A DNA stretch of 64,000 bases from assembly GCF_019090165.1 (NCBI RefSeq), contig NZ_JAHRIB010000024.1:122648-186647 (forward strand). The letters are read 5' to 3'. The position numbers were made by a program, and so were the translations under genes. Below the pieces are notes generated by a model, which saw nothing but the letters and a program-made list of their open reading frames with translations, was not told where the DNA came from and did no database searches. This document shows positions 17,861 to 27,300 of the stretch, piece after piece; position 1 is the stretch's first letter; the number at the start of each line of letters is the position of its first letter. This DNA comes from Streptomyces sp. BV286 (GTDB lineage: Bacteria; Actinomycetota; Actinomycetes; Streptomycetales; Streptomycetaceae).

Positions 17861-19231
17861 CTATGCGGCTCGACGCTGGGGCCGGTCGGCGGCGTCCAGG
17901 AGGTTCTCCGCGGCCTGGGCGGCCGCGAAGGCGGTGTGCACCGAGGTCTCCGTGTACTGGGTGCCGAGGTAGTCCCCCGCCAGCATCACTCGACCGTTGG
18001 GCCTGGTGAAGGTCGACTGGAGCCGGCCGCGGCCGGGGAAGCAGTAGGGCGAGGCCTCGGGCCACCGTGCCACCTCCGCCTCGGCGACGTGCGAGGCGAA
18101 GCCGGGCAGCACCTGGTCGAGATCGTCGATGTAGGTCCGGAGGATGGTCTCGTCGTCCTGCTCCAGCAGTTGGCGGGCGAGACCGGCCGGAGAGAAGGTC
18201 ATGAAGCTGCCGCCCGGCTGTCGTTCCTGCGTGTGGCCGTGCACGTTGTTGGACATGTTGAGCACCACGTTGAACGACCGCTTGGGGGTGGCTATCGCAT
18301 AGGTGCCGTCCCACTTCTGGCGTTCGGTTTCGTTGGTGAGGAAGGCCGCGCTCACGAACGGGCCGTACTTGACCTGGGCGAGTGCCTCGCGGAGGTCTTC
18401 GTCGAGGTCGACACCGATGCGGTGGCTCACGCTCGCGGTCGTGGCGAGGATGACGCTCTGGGCCTCGACTTCGTGTTCGACGCCGTTCTGGCGGTAGCGC
18501 ACCACGACGGACTGGCCCTTGTTCACGACTTCCTCGGCGGCGGCGCCGAGTTGCACCCGGTCGCCCAGCGCGTCGGCGATGCCCTCGAGCAGGGTGGAGG
18601 GTCCCCCGTCGATGCTGTGCGACAGTCCCGCGCCGATGTTCCAGACGAGGTTGAAGTACCCGATGCCGGCCCCGGCGGAGATCTGGTGCATCTCCGCGGA
18701 GGATCTGGTCACCGTGGGCTTGAAGAGCGCCTCGGCGTCCTCGGGGAGCGTGCCGATGAAGTCGGCGAAGGAACGGTCGTTCATGAAGTCGTAGACCCGC
18801 TGTTGGCGGGTGGCCTCGTCCTCGCCCGGGCGGCGCTTGACGAGCCGGGCGTAGCGCGCCACGGCCAGCCGGACCTTCGCTCCCACCCGGATCAGACTCG
18901 CCCGGTCACCCCAGGACATGGGGACCCGGAAGGGGAAGGTCTCCACGCGACCGCTGAGCAGCAGTCGGCCGTTCATGCTGAGGCCTGTCAGGTTCCCCGG
19001 CACCGGCCTTGACGTGAACCCTGTGTCCTTCAGGAGCCGCTGGGTGGCCGACGCGGGACCGCCGTCGTAGACGTGGCCACCCCAGTTCAGCCAGTAGGGG
19101 CCACGGGCTTCCGAGCGGATCCTGCCGCCGACCCGGTCGTCGGCCTCGATCAACAGGATGTCGCGGTGGCGCAGTCTCCACCCCGCCGCCAGGCCGGCGA
19201 TGCCGCCCCCGACGATCACCACGTCCTTCAC
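17861..19231 (-). CDS. FAD-dependent oxidoreductase, amine-oxidase/protoporphyrinogen-oxidase-like
   Basis: A 456-aa flavoprotein beginning VKDVVIVGGGIAGLAAGW, a dinucleotide-binding motif, and ending with PNGRVMLAGDYLGTQYTETSVHTAF, the second FAD-contact region of the family. GTG 19231 is preferred because GGAGG lies five bases upstream; ATG 19243 overlaps that site. Placed between formaldehyde dehydrogenase and the DapA-family gene, it could oxidise cis-4-hydroxy-D-proline (or its N-methyl form) to the cyclic imine, a step otherwise missing in the cluster. This role is a hypothesis; heme-pathway oxidation is unlikely here. Confidence 0.82.
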   Translation of the reverse strand: MKDVVIVGGGIAGLAAGWRLRHRDILLIEADDRVGGRIRSEARGPYWLNWGGHVYDGGPASATQRLLKDTGFTSRPVPGNLTGLSMNGRLLLSGRVETFPFRVPMSWGDRASLIRVGAKVRLAVARYARLVKRRPGEDEATRQQRVYDFMNDRSFADFIGTLPEDAEALFKPTVTRSSAEMHQISAGAGIGYFNLVWNIGAGLSHSIDGGPSTLLEGIADALGDRVQLGAAAEEVVNKGQSVVVRYRQNGVEHEVEAQSVILATTASVSHRIGVDLDEDLREALAQVKYGPFVSAAFLTNETERQKWDGTYAIATPKRSFNVVLNMSNNVHGHTQERQPGGSFMTFSPAGLARQLLEQDDETILRTYIDDLDQVLPGFASHVAEAEVARWPEASPYCFPGRGRLQSTFTRPNGRVMLAGDYLGTQYTETSVHTAFAAAQAAENLLDAADRPQRRAA

Positions 19232-19328
19232 TGTGCCCTCCATGTGCCTTTGCGTATGTGTTGCCTGGTGGTGTGCACCGGGGACGGCCTTCCCGACGAC
19301 GGCTGTGCGGCCGCCGGATGGACGGGAG

Positions 19329-20543
19329 TCAGGCGGCTACCATCCCGTGCGGATCGATGACGTACTTCTTCGCCGCGCCCTGGTCGAATTCCTGGTAGCC
19401 CTGCGGCGCCTCGCCGAGTCCGATCGTGACGGCGTTGACCGCCTTGGCGATGTGCGCCTTGTCGGCGAGGATGAGGTTCATCAGCTGCCGGTTGTAGCGT
19501 TTGACCGGGCACTGGCCGGTGGTGAATACGTGCGACTTGGCCCAGCCGAGGCCCAGCCGTACGCCGATCTGCCCCACCTTGGCGGCGTCGTCGACGGCGC
19601 CGGGGTCGCCCGTGACGTAGAGCCCCGGGATGCCGAGCGACGCGCCGGCGCGAGCGACGGTCATCATGTCGTTGAGTACCGTCGCCGGAGCCTCGCCTGC
19701 CCCCGCCCCGTGCCCGCGTGCCTCGAAGCCGACCGCGTCGACGGCGGCGTCGACCTCCGGCTCGCCCAGGATGTCCGCGATCACGTCGGCGAGGTCGTTG
19801 CCGCTGCTGAGGTCGACGGTCTCGCAGCCGAAGCTCCGGGCCTGTGTGAGCCGGTCGGCGTTCATGTCACCGACGATGACGACCGAGGCCCCCAGCAACT
19901 GCGCGGAGTACGCCGCGGCGAGACCGACGGGTCCGGCGCCCGCGACGTACACGGTGGAGCCGGTGGTGACGCCGGCGGTGTAGGCGCCGTGGTAGCCGGT
20001 CGGGAAGATGTCGGACAGCATCGTCAGGTCGAGGATCTTGGCCAACGCGGCGTCGCGGTCGGGGAACTTCAGCAGGTTGAAGTCGGCGAACGGCACCATG
20101 ACGTACTCCGCCTGGCCGCCCAGCCAGCCACCCATGTCGACGTAGCCGTACGCCGCGCCGGCGCGGGCCGGGTTGACGTTCAGGCAGATACCGGTCTTGC
20201 CCTCGTTGCACATCCGACAGCGCCCGCAGGCGATGTTGAACGGCACCGAGCAGATGTCGCCCTCCTTGACGAAGAGGACGTCGTCACCCACCTCGACGAC
20301 TTCGCCGGTGATCTCGTGGCCCAGCGTCTGGCCGATCGGGGCCGTCGTACGGCCACGGACCATGTGCTGGTCGCTGCCGCATATGTTGGTGGTGACGAGT
20401 TTCAGTACGACGGCATGCGGCGCCGCCTTCTTGATGCCCAGACCATTCACCACGTCGTCGGGGAGTTCGAGCTTGGGATAGTCGATCTCCTCGATCCCGA
20501 CCTTGCCGGGCCCCTGGTAGACGACGACCTTGTTGCCTGCCAT
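19329..20543 (-). CDS. fdhA: Glutathione-independent formaldehyde dehydrogenase
   Basis: A 404-aa zinc alcohol-dehydrogenase-family protein of the Pseudomonas putida FdhA type, which oxidises formaldehyde with tightly bound NAD. Catalytic-zinc motif NICGSDQHMVRG, the structural-zinc Cys set in CGRCRMCNEGKTGIC, and the GYVDMGGWLGGQAEYVMVP block are diagnostic. ATG 20543 (MAGNKVVVYQGPGKV) matches family starts. The operon holds a Rieske demethylase that releases formaldehyde, so this enzyme would detoxify the product. Confidence 0.92.
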   Translation of the reverse strand: MAGNKVVVYQGPGKVGIEEIDYPKLELPDDVVNGLGIKKAAPHAVVLKLVTTNICGSDQHMVRGRTTAPIGQTLGHEITGEVVEVGDDVLFVKEGDICSVPFNIACGRCRMCNEGKTGICLNVNPARAGAAYGYVDMGGWLGGQAEYVMVPFADFNLLKFPDRDAALAKILDLTMLSDIFPTGYHGAYTAGVTTGSTVYVAGAGPVGLAAAYSAQLLGASVVIVGDMNADRLTQARSFGCETVDLSSGNDLADVIADILGEPEVDAAVDAVGFEARGHGAGAGEAPATVLNDMMTVARAGASLGIPGLYVTGDPGAVDDAAKVGQIGVRLGLGWAKSHVFTTGQCPVKRYNRQLMNLILADKAHIAKAVNAVTIGLGEAPQGYQEFDQGAAKKYVIDPHGMVAA

Positions 20544-20709
20544 GTGAGGTGACTCCGTCCTGCTCCTGGTTGGGGAGCGATTCACGGGTGTGTGTGGCGG
20601 GCTTCGTCATACGACTCCCGCCCGGTCGGTGGAACCGTCGGGCCCCGATACGGCGCTCTGCCTCATGGGGAGGAAGTGTCGAGGAAAGTGCCGTACCGGG
20701 GCGGCTGCG

Positions 20710-21618
20710 TCACTTCTTCAGGTACTTCTCCAGAGACGGCGCGTAGTCGGGGTTCTCCTTGAGCCACGCCTCAACGGCCTGCGGCTCCTTGCCCTGACCG
20801 AACTTGTTGACCACGGCGTCCTCCAAGCTGCCGTACTGCGCGTCGGTCAGCTTGAAGTTCTTGATCATGTCGGCGACGTCCGGGAAGTCCTTGGAGAATC
20901 CGTCGCGGGCGAGGCTGTGCAGGCCTTCCGGCTTGCCGAACGCTCCCTTCGGGTCCTCCAGGGGCCTGACCGGGAAGGCCTGGTTGGCCCAGAACGGCTT
21001 CCACAGCGTCACCACGATGGGTTCCTTCGCCGCCGTGGCCTTCTTCAGCTCCGTGAGCATCGCGGTCGTCGAGGAGGTCACCAGCTTGAACTTGCTGTCA
21101 AGCCCGTAGGCGGGGAAGACGTCGTCCTGCGTCGCCTTCGTCAGACCGGCGCCCGGCTCGATTCCGGTGACCTTGCCGTCGAACTCCTTCGCGTGACTGG
21201 GCAGGTCGGCGAGGGACTTGACGTCCGAGTACGTGGGCACCGCGAGAAAGAGCCCCGCGTTGTCGTAATAGGTGCCGATGTCCTCGATCTTGTCGCCGTA
21301 CTTGTCCATGTAGGACTTGTGCGTACGCTCCGGCCAGGCGGAGGAAAGGAGGTCGATGTCCCCGTTCGAGAGCGCGGTGTACATCGGGGCGTTGTCACTG
21401 AGCTTCGTCACCTTGACGGTGTAGCCATTTTTTTCCAGGACGTTCTTGAGCAGGTACGCCGTGCTCGTTTCGTCGGTCCATCCCGGGATCACGCCCATCG
21501 TGATGGTCTTGTCGTCGCCGCTGGAGCCGCTGCTTTCCGCGCAGCCGGCCGCCGCCAGGGCGAGTACGGACACGGCGATACCCAGCCGCATCGAAACCGC
21601 TCTACATCGCTTCGCCAT
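20710..21618 (-). CDS. proX: Betaine ABC transporter substrate-binding lipoprotein
   Basis: A 302-aa OpuAC/ProX-type binding protein. The signal peptide ends in a lipobox (LALAAAGC), so it is membrane-anchored. The start ATG 21618 follows AGAGGAAC; an ATG at 21636 is less likely. Conserved Trp residues (IPGWTDET, SSAWPERTHK, VTLWKPFWANQ) could form the aromatic cage that holds quaternary ammonium groups. It belongs with the permease and ATPase immediately upstream. Ligand is probably a betaine; whether glycine betaine or proline/hydroxyproline betaine cannot be read from sequence. Confidence 0.92.
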   Translation of the reverse strand: MAKRCRAVSMRLGIAVSVLALAAAGCAESSGSSGDDKTITMGVIPGWTDETSTAYLLKNVLEKNGYTVKVTKLSDNAPMYTALSNGDIDLLSSAWPERTHKSYMDKYGDKIEDIGTYYDNAGLFLAVPTYSDVKSLADLPSHAKEFDGKVTGIEPGAGLTKATQDDVFPAYGLDSKFKLVTSSTTAMLTELKKATAAKEPIVVTLWKPFWANQAFPVRPLEDPKGAFGKPEGLHSLARDGFSKDFPDVADMIKNFKLTDAQYGSLEDAVVNKFGQGKEPQAVEAWLKENPDYAPSLEKYLKK

Positions 21619-21657
21619 TGTTCTTGTTCCTCTCACGTACCGGACGGCCGCAGTGAC

Positions 21658-22635
21658 CTATCCGCCGATCTTTGACGCCCCGATTTCCGCCACTGCGGGT
21701 GATTCCGTCTCACCTCCGTCGAGAGTGGAATCGTCTACTTCTGGAGCGGAGGGTCGTGGCTTGCGAAGCCGGAAACCGCGCCTCCCGCCACTCCTTCCCT
21801 GTCCGACGGAGGCCGTGACCCGGTCCAGATAGATGGCCAGGATCACCACCGAGAGCCCTGCCTCGAAGCCGAGACCGAGGTCCAGTGTCGAAATGGCGGT
21901 TGTCACCTGACCGCCCAGTCCTTCGGCTCCGACCAGGCCGGAGATCACAGCCATCGAGAGGGACAGCATGATGACCTGGTTGACCCCGGCCATGATCGTC
22001 GGGAGCGCCAGTGGCAGTTGCACGCCGAGCAGGGTCTGGCGGGGCGTGGACCCGAACGCGTTGGCCGCCTCGACGACCTCCGCGTCGACGTTGCGGATCC
22101 CCAGCTCCGTCAGTCGGACGCCCGGCGGCAGCGCGAAGATGATCGTCGCGACGACGCCCGGGACTACACCGATGCTGAAGAGTGTGACGACGGGCACCAG
22201 CCACACGAACGCGGGCATCGTCTGCATCAGATCCATGATCGGCCTGAGCGCCGCACTCGCCCACGGTTTCCTCGCTGCGAGCACTCCTGTGGGGATCGCG
22301 ATCACAATCGCCACCAAAGTGGCGACCAGAACGAGCGCCAGTGTCTGCATCGCGGCTGCCCACTGATCCATGCTGATGATGAACAGCAATCCGAGGAAGG
22401 CGACGACGGCGAACTTCCATCCCTTGAATAGCATCCCGATCAAGGCGAAGATCAGCGCCAGAACAACGGGGTCCGGAGCTTCGAGGACACTGATGAACCC
22501 GTCGACAACAGAGCCGATGACGTTGCTCACCGTGTCGAAGAACCCACCCATATGTGTGGTGAGCCAGTCGAAGAAGTCCTGGAGCGCATCCCCGACGGGG
22601 ATCTTGGGAACATCGAACAGCGACAGCGCGGTCAT
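21658..22635 (-). CDS. proW: Betaine ABC transporter permease
   Basis: A 325-aa ProW-type permease with several membrane helices (LVLVATLVAIVIAIPTGVLA, VPGVVATIIFALPPGV) and the EAA loop around EAANAFGSTPRQTLLGVQLP. The ATG at 22635 overlaps the proV stop (TGATG), with GGAGG ten bases before; GTG 22638 is also possible. A 40-aa hydrophilic tail follows the last helix. A much longer frame to 22950 is just read-through of proV sequence. Confidence 0.92.
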   Translation of the reverse strand: MTALSLFDVPKIPVGDALQDFFDWLTTHMGGFFDTVSNVIGSVVDGFISVLEAPDPVVLALIFALIGMLFKGWKFAVVAFLGLLFIISMDQWAAAMQTLALVLVATLVAIVIAIPTGVLAARKPWASAALRPIMDLMQTMPAFVWLVPVVTLFSIGVVPGVVATIIFALPPGVRLTELGIRNVDAEVVEAANAFGSTPRQTLLGVQLPLALPTIMAGVNQVIMLSLSMAVISGLVGAEGLGGQVTTAISTLDLGLGFEAGLSVVILAIYLDRVTASVGQGRSGGRRGFRLRKPRPSAPEVDDSTLDGGETESPAVAEIGASKIGG

Positions 22636-23894
22636 CACGCACTCACCTCCGCACGGACGTGATCGGAATGGAGCGCCTGCACCGCAGAGGCTTGGCCGTT
22701 GCCGGCCTGTTGTGCGCTGCCTCGCTGCGCCAGGGCGTGGAGCAGCGTGACTCGGGCCAGCACCCCCACCACTCGGCCCTCGTCGTCCACGACGGCCAGC
22801 GCCTTGGGGGTGTCGGCACTCAACGCCAGCAGTTCGGAGAGGTGGGCATGCTCGGACACGCTGACCACCTGGTCGTCGAGAACGCCGTCCAGGGAGTCTG
22901 CCCCCTCCCCCACAGCGCCCACGACCGCCTCTTCGTCGACGGCACCGCACAGTTTCTTGTTCCGGTCGACCACGAAGAGGCGCGCGGCCTGATGGTCACG
23001 CATCATCTTCTGGACGGCTCGGGGTCCCAGTTCGGACCCGACAAGAGCCACCGGTGGGGTCATGACGGCGCCGGCGGTCAGCACACGCGTCCGGTCGACG
23101 TCCAGGACGAACTGGGCGACGAAGTCGTCGGCCGGATCGTTGAGAATCTGCTCGGCCGTGCCGACCTGGACGACCCGCCCGTCGCGCATCATCGCGATTC
23201 TGTCCCCGAGGCGCATGGCCTCATTCAGATCGTGCGTGATGAAGAGGATGGTCTTGCCGAGCTTGTGCTGGAGCTCTATCAACTGGTCCTGCATCTCGCG
23301 CTTGATCAAGGGATCCAGCGCGCTGAAGGCCTCGTCCATCAGCAGAATGTTGGTGCCCGCGGCAAGTGCTCTCGCCAGGCCGACACGTTGCCGCATGCCC
23401 CCGGACAGCTGTCCCGGGAGTGAGTCCTCCCAGCCCTTGAGCCCCACCAGGCGCAGTGCTTCCTTGGCTCGGCGCTCGTGCTCGTCCTTGGGTATGCCCT
23501 GGACCTTCAGGCCGTACGCGGCGTTCTCACCCACCGTGCGGTGCGGAAACAACGCGAAGTGCTGGAAGACCATGCTGACCTTCTCGCGGCGCATGCGTCG
23601 CAACTGCTGTTGATTCATCGTGACGACGTCTTCGCCATGGACGAGCAACTCACCCGCGGTGGGCTCCCACAGCCCGTTCACCATGCGGATCAGGGTGGAC
23701 TTGCCCGAGCCGGACAGTCCCATGACGACGAAGATCTCGCCTTCACGTACCTCGAAGGACGCGTCGATCACAGCCGCGGTGATGCCGTCCTTGCGCAGTT
23801 CCTCGCGCGTCGCGCCTTCGCGAAGACGTGCGACGCCACGCTCGGGACGTTTACCGAAGACCTTGTACGTCTCATGGGCCACAATCGCGTTCAT
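22635..23894 (-). CDS. proV: Betaine ABC transporter ATPase with CBS domains
   Basis: A 419-aa ProV/OpuAA-type ATPase: Walker A GLSGSGKST, signature LSGGMRQRVGLARAL, Walker B ILLMDEAFSALDP, H-loop FITHDLNEA. The C-terminal 130 residues are a CBS pair, often an ionic-strength sensor in osmoprotectant importers. It is 90 bp downstream of the Rieske gene in the same direction. Placement inside a catabolic operon suggests use for nutrition rather than only osmoprotection. Confidence 0.94.
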   Translation of the reverse strand: MNAIVAHETYKVFGKRPERGVARLREGATREELRKDGITAAVIDASFEVREGEIFVVMGLSGSGKSTLIRMVNGLWEPTAGELLVHGEDVVTMNQQQLRRMRREKVSMVFQHFALFPHRTVGENAAYGLKVQGIPKDEHERRAKEALRLVGLKGWEDSLPGQLSGGMRQRVGLARALAAGTNILLMDEAFSALDPLIKREMQDQLIELQHKLGKTILFITHDLNEAMRLGDRIAMMRDGRVVQVGTAEQILNDPADDFVAQFVLDVDRTRVLTAGAVMTPPVALVGSELGPRAVQKMMRDHQAARLFVVDRNKKLCGAVDEEAVVGAVGEGADSLDGVLDDQVVSVSEHAHLSELLALSADTPKALAVVDDEGRVVGVLARVTLLHALAQRGSAQQAGNGQASAVQALHSDHVRAEVSA

Positions 23895-23984
23895 GCCGGA
23901 CTCCTGTCGCCGGTTGCGCTGCGAACTCGGCTCTCAGTCATGCGAAGGCCCCAGGGCCCGAGACTTCGAGTGCTTGGTGGACGA

Positions 23985-25295
23985 TCACTGGCCGGAGGCG
24001 TGAGTGATCAGGGACAGGTGCGCGTCATTGAGACCGAGATGCTCGCGCAGGCGGTTTATGTACCAATTGTCGAACGCCTCGACGTCGCCCTCGATCCCCG
24101 CATAGGGGCCGGGCTCGTATCCAGGGTCACTCGCACCTCGCTGGCACTTCTCGACGAATGCCCGGTCCTGATCGTTGGTGGCGCTCCATACGGCGGTCAG
24201 GGAGTCGACGTCGTAGTCGACACCTTCTACAGCGTCGGCGTGCACGAGCCAGGTGGTGCGGACCAGGGTCTTGCCCGGTGCGACAGGCATGACACGGAAG
24301 ACCACGGCGTGGTCGCTGAGCATGTGGAACCACGAGTTGGGCTGCAGATGCAGTGACATGTCGCCGAACTCAGGGATCGCGATCTCACCGATCAGCCTGC
24401 GGCTGACCTGCGCACCCGCCTCTCCGAAGGAGGCGCCTACGCCGTCGAGCGGCAGGTGGGTGATCTGGTACCCAGTGGGCCGATCGTCGAGCTCGCGATG
24501 CGTGCCGACGGGCATGCCGGTCGCCGCGCACGCATAGTGCAGACGAGCCTCGGCGGCCTGGTAACGCTCGAGAACGGCACGCATCCGTGGGGGATAGTCG
24601 CCCCCGGCGTAAAGCCCGAGGGGGAAGTAGGCGGTGAGCAACTCCGGGTGGCCGGCGTCGCAGTGCTGGCACTCGCGGTTGTTCTCCATCACCAGCTTCC
24701 AGTTGCCCTCCTCGATCAGGTCGATATGGTGCGCGACCTTCGCGTCCTTGAGCCGGTAGGGCGACAGGTAGGGCTCGATGACCGCGGCCACCTCGTCGAT
24801 GTCCGTGGGAGGGTCATCGGAGAGACACACCAGGACCAGTCCGGCCACGGTGCGCACACTGACGGGCTTGAGACCGAACTGCTTACGGTCGAGCGCGGGG
24901 TCCTGGCCCTCGGCGTGGATCAGACTGCCGTCCGTGCGGTAGGTCCACTGGTGGTACGGGCAGACAAGGTTGCCCACAGAACCACACGGGTCCTCCAGGA
25001 TCCGGGAGCCACGGTGCCGGCAGACGTTACGGAGGGCTCGGATGCTCTCGTCGTCATCCCGCACGATGATGATCGACTGCCGCCCGATGTCCAGGGTGAC
25101 GTAGTCACCCGGCTCGGCCAGCTCCGCCTCTGCGCAGGCAAACAGCCAGTGCCTGCCGAATATGACCTCGAGGTCGAGGTCATAGACCTCTTGGCTGGTG
25201 TAGAAGGGCGCCTCAAGGCTGTAGCCGACCGCTCGGCGCGCGACCATTTCGGCGATATCAGGGGCCGATGCCGGATTGGCGGACGAGAAGTTCAT
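23985..25295 (-). CDS. Rieske-type N-demethylase oxygenase subunit (betaine demethylase-like)
   Basis: A 436-aa ring-hydroxylating-oxygenase-family alpha subunit. Rieske ligands are Cys92 and His94 in CRHRG, and Cys112 and His115 in CPYHQW. Mononuclear-iron His211 and His216 lie in NNRECQHCDAGHPEL. The sequence type is that of GbcA/stachydrine demethylases, which strip one N-methyl from a betaine and release formaldehyde. ATG 25295 follows GGGAG; upstream ATGs up to 25745 cross the repeat region and are unlikely. The reductase partner is divergent at 25974. It heads the eight-gene operon. Confidence 0.92.
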   Translation of the reverse strand: MNFSSANPASAPDIAEMVARRAVGYSLEAPFYTSQEVYDLDLEVIFGRHWLFACAEAELAEPGDYVTLDIGRQSIIIVRDDDESIRALRNVCRHRGSRILEDPCGSVGNLVCPYHQWTYRTDGSLIHAEGQDPALDRKQFGLKPVSVRTVAGLVLVCLSDDPPTDIDEVAAVIEPYLSPYRLKDAKVAHHIDLIEEGNWKLVMENNRECQHCDAGHPELLTAYFPLGLYAGGDYPPRMRAVLERYQAAEARLHYACAATGMPVGTHRELDDRPTGYQITHLPLDGVGASFGEAGAQVSRRLIGEIAIPEFGDMSLHLQPNSWFHMLSDHAVVFRVMPVAPGKTLVRTTWLVHADAVEGVDYDVDSLTAVWSATNDQDRAFVEKCQRGASDPGYEPGPYAGIEGDVEAFDNWYINRLREHLGLNDAHLSLITHASGQ

Positions 25296-25340
25296 GGGAC
25301 ATCTCCCACTCATGATCAAGGATTTACGACGAGTCCCTGT

Positions 25341-25371
25341 TTCGCACAGTGAGACAATCGCACTGTGCGAA
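25341..25371. promoter_or_regulatory. 11-bp inverted repeat operator before the demethylase operon
   Basis: TTCGCACAGTG (25341-25351) and CACTGTGCGAA (25361-25371) are perfect complements with a 9-base spacer, 46 bases upstream of the Rieske start. The length and the TTCGC...GCGAA ends resemble IclR-family operators, so the iclR gene at 14160 is a candidate ligand. No canonical -35/-10 pair is clear nearby. Confidence 0.65.
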
Positions 25372-25530
25372 CCGAGGCTAGAAGTGACCCCATACCCTGT
25401 CAAGGGCTCCAGCCTGGCGGTTTCGATGAATTGGCACCCGCTTGGTAAATGCTTGATTGCCTGGCGGTTTCGCCTGCCGCCTCGACTCACGGACCACCGG
25501 TACATCGACGACCCGGTCACGGGCCGGACA

Positions 25531-25613
25531 CGGCGGAGGCGACTCCGCGGCGAAGGCGTTCCCTGCGGCGGAGGCGACTCCGCGGCGAAGGCGTTCCCTG
25601 CGGCGGAGGCGAT
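25531..25613. repeat. 35-bp tandem repeat, two copies plus a partial third
   Basis: Unit of 35 bp at 25531-25565 and 25566-25600, identical, followed by 12 bases of a third copy. Each unit contains a self-complementary GCGGAG-GCGA-CTCCGC. The array lies in the 680-bp divergent promoter region (25296-25973) that otherwise holds only the operator above and no gene. Confidence 0.85.
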
Positions 25614-25973
25614 CCGCTTGACGAGCGAGCACTCCCGCCCTCCCTCAAGGGCCCCTTCGGCGACCTGACGAGGCCTGTTGACAACCGGGGATCGACGGAC
25701 CCACCCTTGTCTCGCAGGACACGAACGTTGCGCTATACGGTACAAAATTGAGAGTCGACGCGACTCCGGGAACCCTCGGTGCGCTACTGACCGCCGAACG
25801 GGTTCACGAGCCCCCGGCTACGAGCCGGGACCGATCCAGGAGTGAGCACATCACTGCCTGAGTCCCGGCTGAGCAGAACTGCACGCTTCACACGACCGAG
25901 TCGCTGCCCACCCGACGCAGCGGATTCGGCTTCGAGTCATCAATCGGTGCCCACCGTGCCAATGGAGGTTCAA

Positions 25974-27185
25974 GTGGTGGTCGCAACAACTGGCCCGGAC
26001 ACCGTGGTCACCACAGGTGACCTCTTCGCGACCCAGGTGGATTCCGGCCCGATGCCCCCGTCCTGGGCTCCGGACTGCTGGGGCGAGGAGGACCAGGCGG
26101 TCCTGGTGTGCCGCAAGGTCCTCGACATCACCCATGACGTCAAAAGTTTCCACTTCGAGGCTGACAGCCATCGCACGTTCCGCTTCGACCCAGGTCAGTT
26201 CATCACGCTCCAGCTCGAGATCGACGGGGTGGCATTCACTCGCTGTTACACCATCTCGTCACCACCGACACGCCCGCACCTGATCTCGATCACGGTCAAG
26301 CGCGTCCCCGGTGGCCCGGTCTCGAACTGGCTGCACGACCACGTGGTCCCCGGCGCACGCATCACCGCCCAGGCACCATTGGGCGGCTTCACGCTGGCGA
26401 ACCCGTCGGCGCCCAAGTACCTGTTCCTGTCCGCCGGCAGCGGCATCACTCCGCTCATGTCAATGATGCGGACCATGTACGACCTCGGTTCGGATGCGGA
26501 CGTCGTCTTCGTACACAGCGCCCGCACGCCCGCGGATATCATCTTCCGCCGCGAGCTGGAAGCCATGGCCGCTGTCATGCCGAACATCCGGGTCGTCCAT
26601 GTGTGTGAGGACGACTATCCGTCGGAACGATGGATGGGCCTGCGCGGCCGCCTGTCTGCGCCCATACTCCAGGCACTCGCACCCGATCTCGACGAACGCC
26701 AGACCTATACCTGCGGGCCCGCCGGCTACATGGCGTCGATCCGGAGCATCCTCGGGGACGTCGGCTACGACATGAGCGGGTACCACGAGGAGAGCTTCTC
26801 CTTCGAAAGCCTCCCCGTCTCCAGCGTTCCCGCTCCTGTCGACGGTGGCGGAGCCCCGCCGCTGCCCGACGCCCCCGAGGGTGACCACACCCCTGCACCG
26901 GACGAGGAAACCGGCGCACCCACCACCTACAGCGTCGAGTTCGTCCGCAGTGGCCGCACCGTCACCTGCGCAGCCGACGGAACCCTCCTCGACGCCGCCT
27001 ACGCGGCCGGCCTCAGGCCTCCGGCCTCGTGCACCCAGGGGATGTGCGGGACCTGCAAAACGACCATGCTGTCCGGAGAAGTCGACATGCAACACAACGG
27101 GGGAATCCGTCCCCGCGAAATCGCCCAGAACAAGATCCTGATCTGCTGCTCCAAGCCCTTGGATGACGTCCGTATCGACGCATGA
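25974..27185 (+). CDS. Rieske oxygenase reductase: FAD/NAD(P) and 2Fe-2S domains
   Basis: A 403-aa GbcB-type electron-transfer protein: FAD-binding domain (TRCYTISSPP), NAD-binding domain (FLSAGSGITPLMSMM, YTCGPAGYM) and a C-terminal plant-type ferredoxin (ASCTQGMCGTCKTTMLSG with a later Cys). A Pro/Gly-rich linker separates the ferredoxin. GTG 25974 has GGAGG five bases upstream and is preferred over GTG 25842. It feeds electrons to the divergent Rieske oxygenase and starts the plus-strand run with the MDR protein and the epimerase. Confidence 0.9.
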   Translation: MVVATTGPDTVVTTGDLFATQVDSGPMPPSWAPDCWGEEDQAVLVCRKVLDITHDVKSFHFEADSHRTFRFDPGQFITLQLEIDGVAFTRCYTISSPPTRPHLISITVKRVPGGPVSNWLHDHVVPGARITAQAPLGGFTLANPSAPKYLFLSAGSGITPLMSMMRTMYDLGSDADVVFVHSARTPADIIFRRELEAMAAVMPNIRVVHVCEDDYPSERWMGLRGRLSAPILQALAPDLDERQTYTCGPAGYMASIRSILGDVGYDMSGYHEESFSFESLPVSSVPAPVDGGGAPPLPDAPEGDHTPAPDEETGAPTTYSVEFVRSGRTVTCAADGTLLDAAYAAGLRPPASCTQGMCGTCKTTMLSGEVDMQHNGGIRPREIAQNKILICCSKPLDDVRIDA

Positions 27186-27300
27186 CAAAGGGCTGTGACG
27201 CTATCCGCTCGTGCCGCCGGCGGTGTCGGACGCAGGGCGCCGGCGACCAGCTGTCGTGGCCGCTCGACCTGAGCGGACGAAGTTGAAAGGTAGCGAAAAC

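Noticed and set aside
25531..25613. CRISPR array
   Set aside because: The 35-bp units are directly adjacent with no spacers and there are no cas genes.
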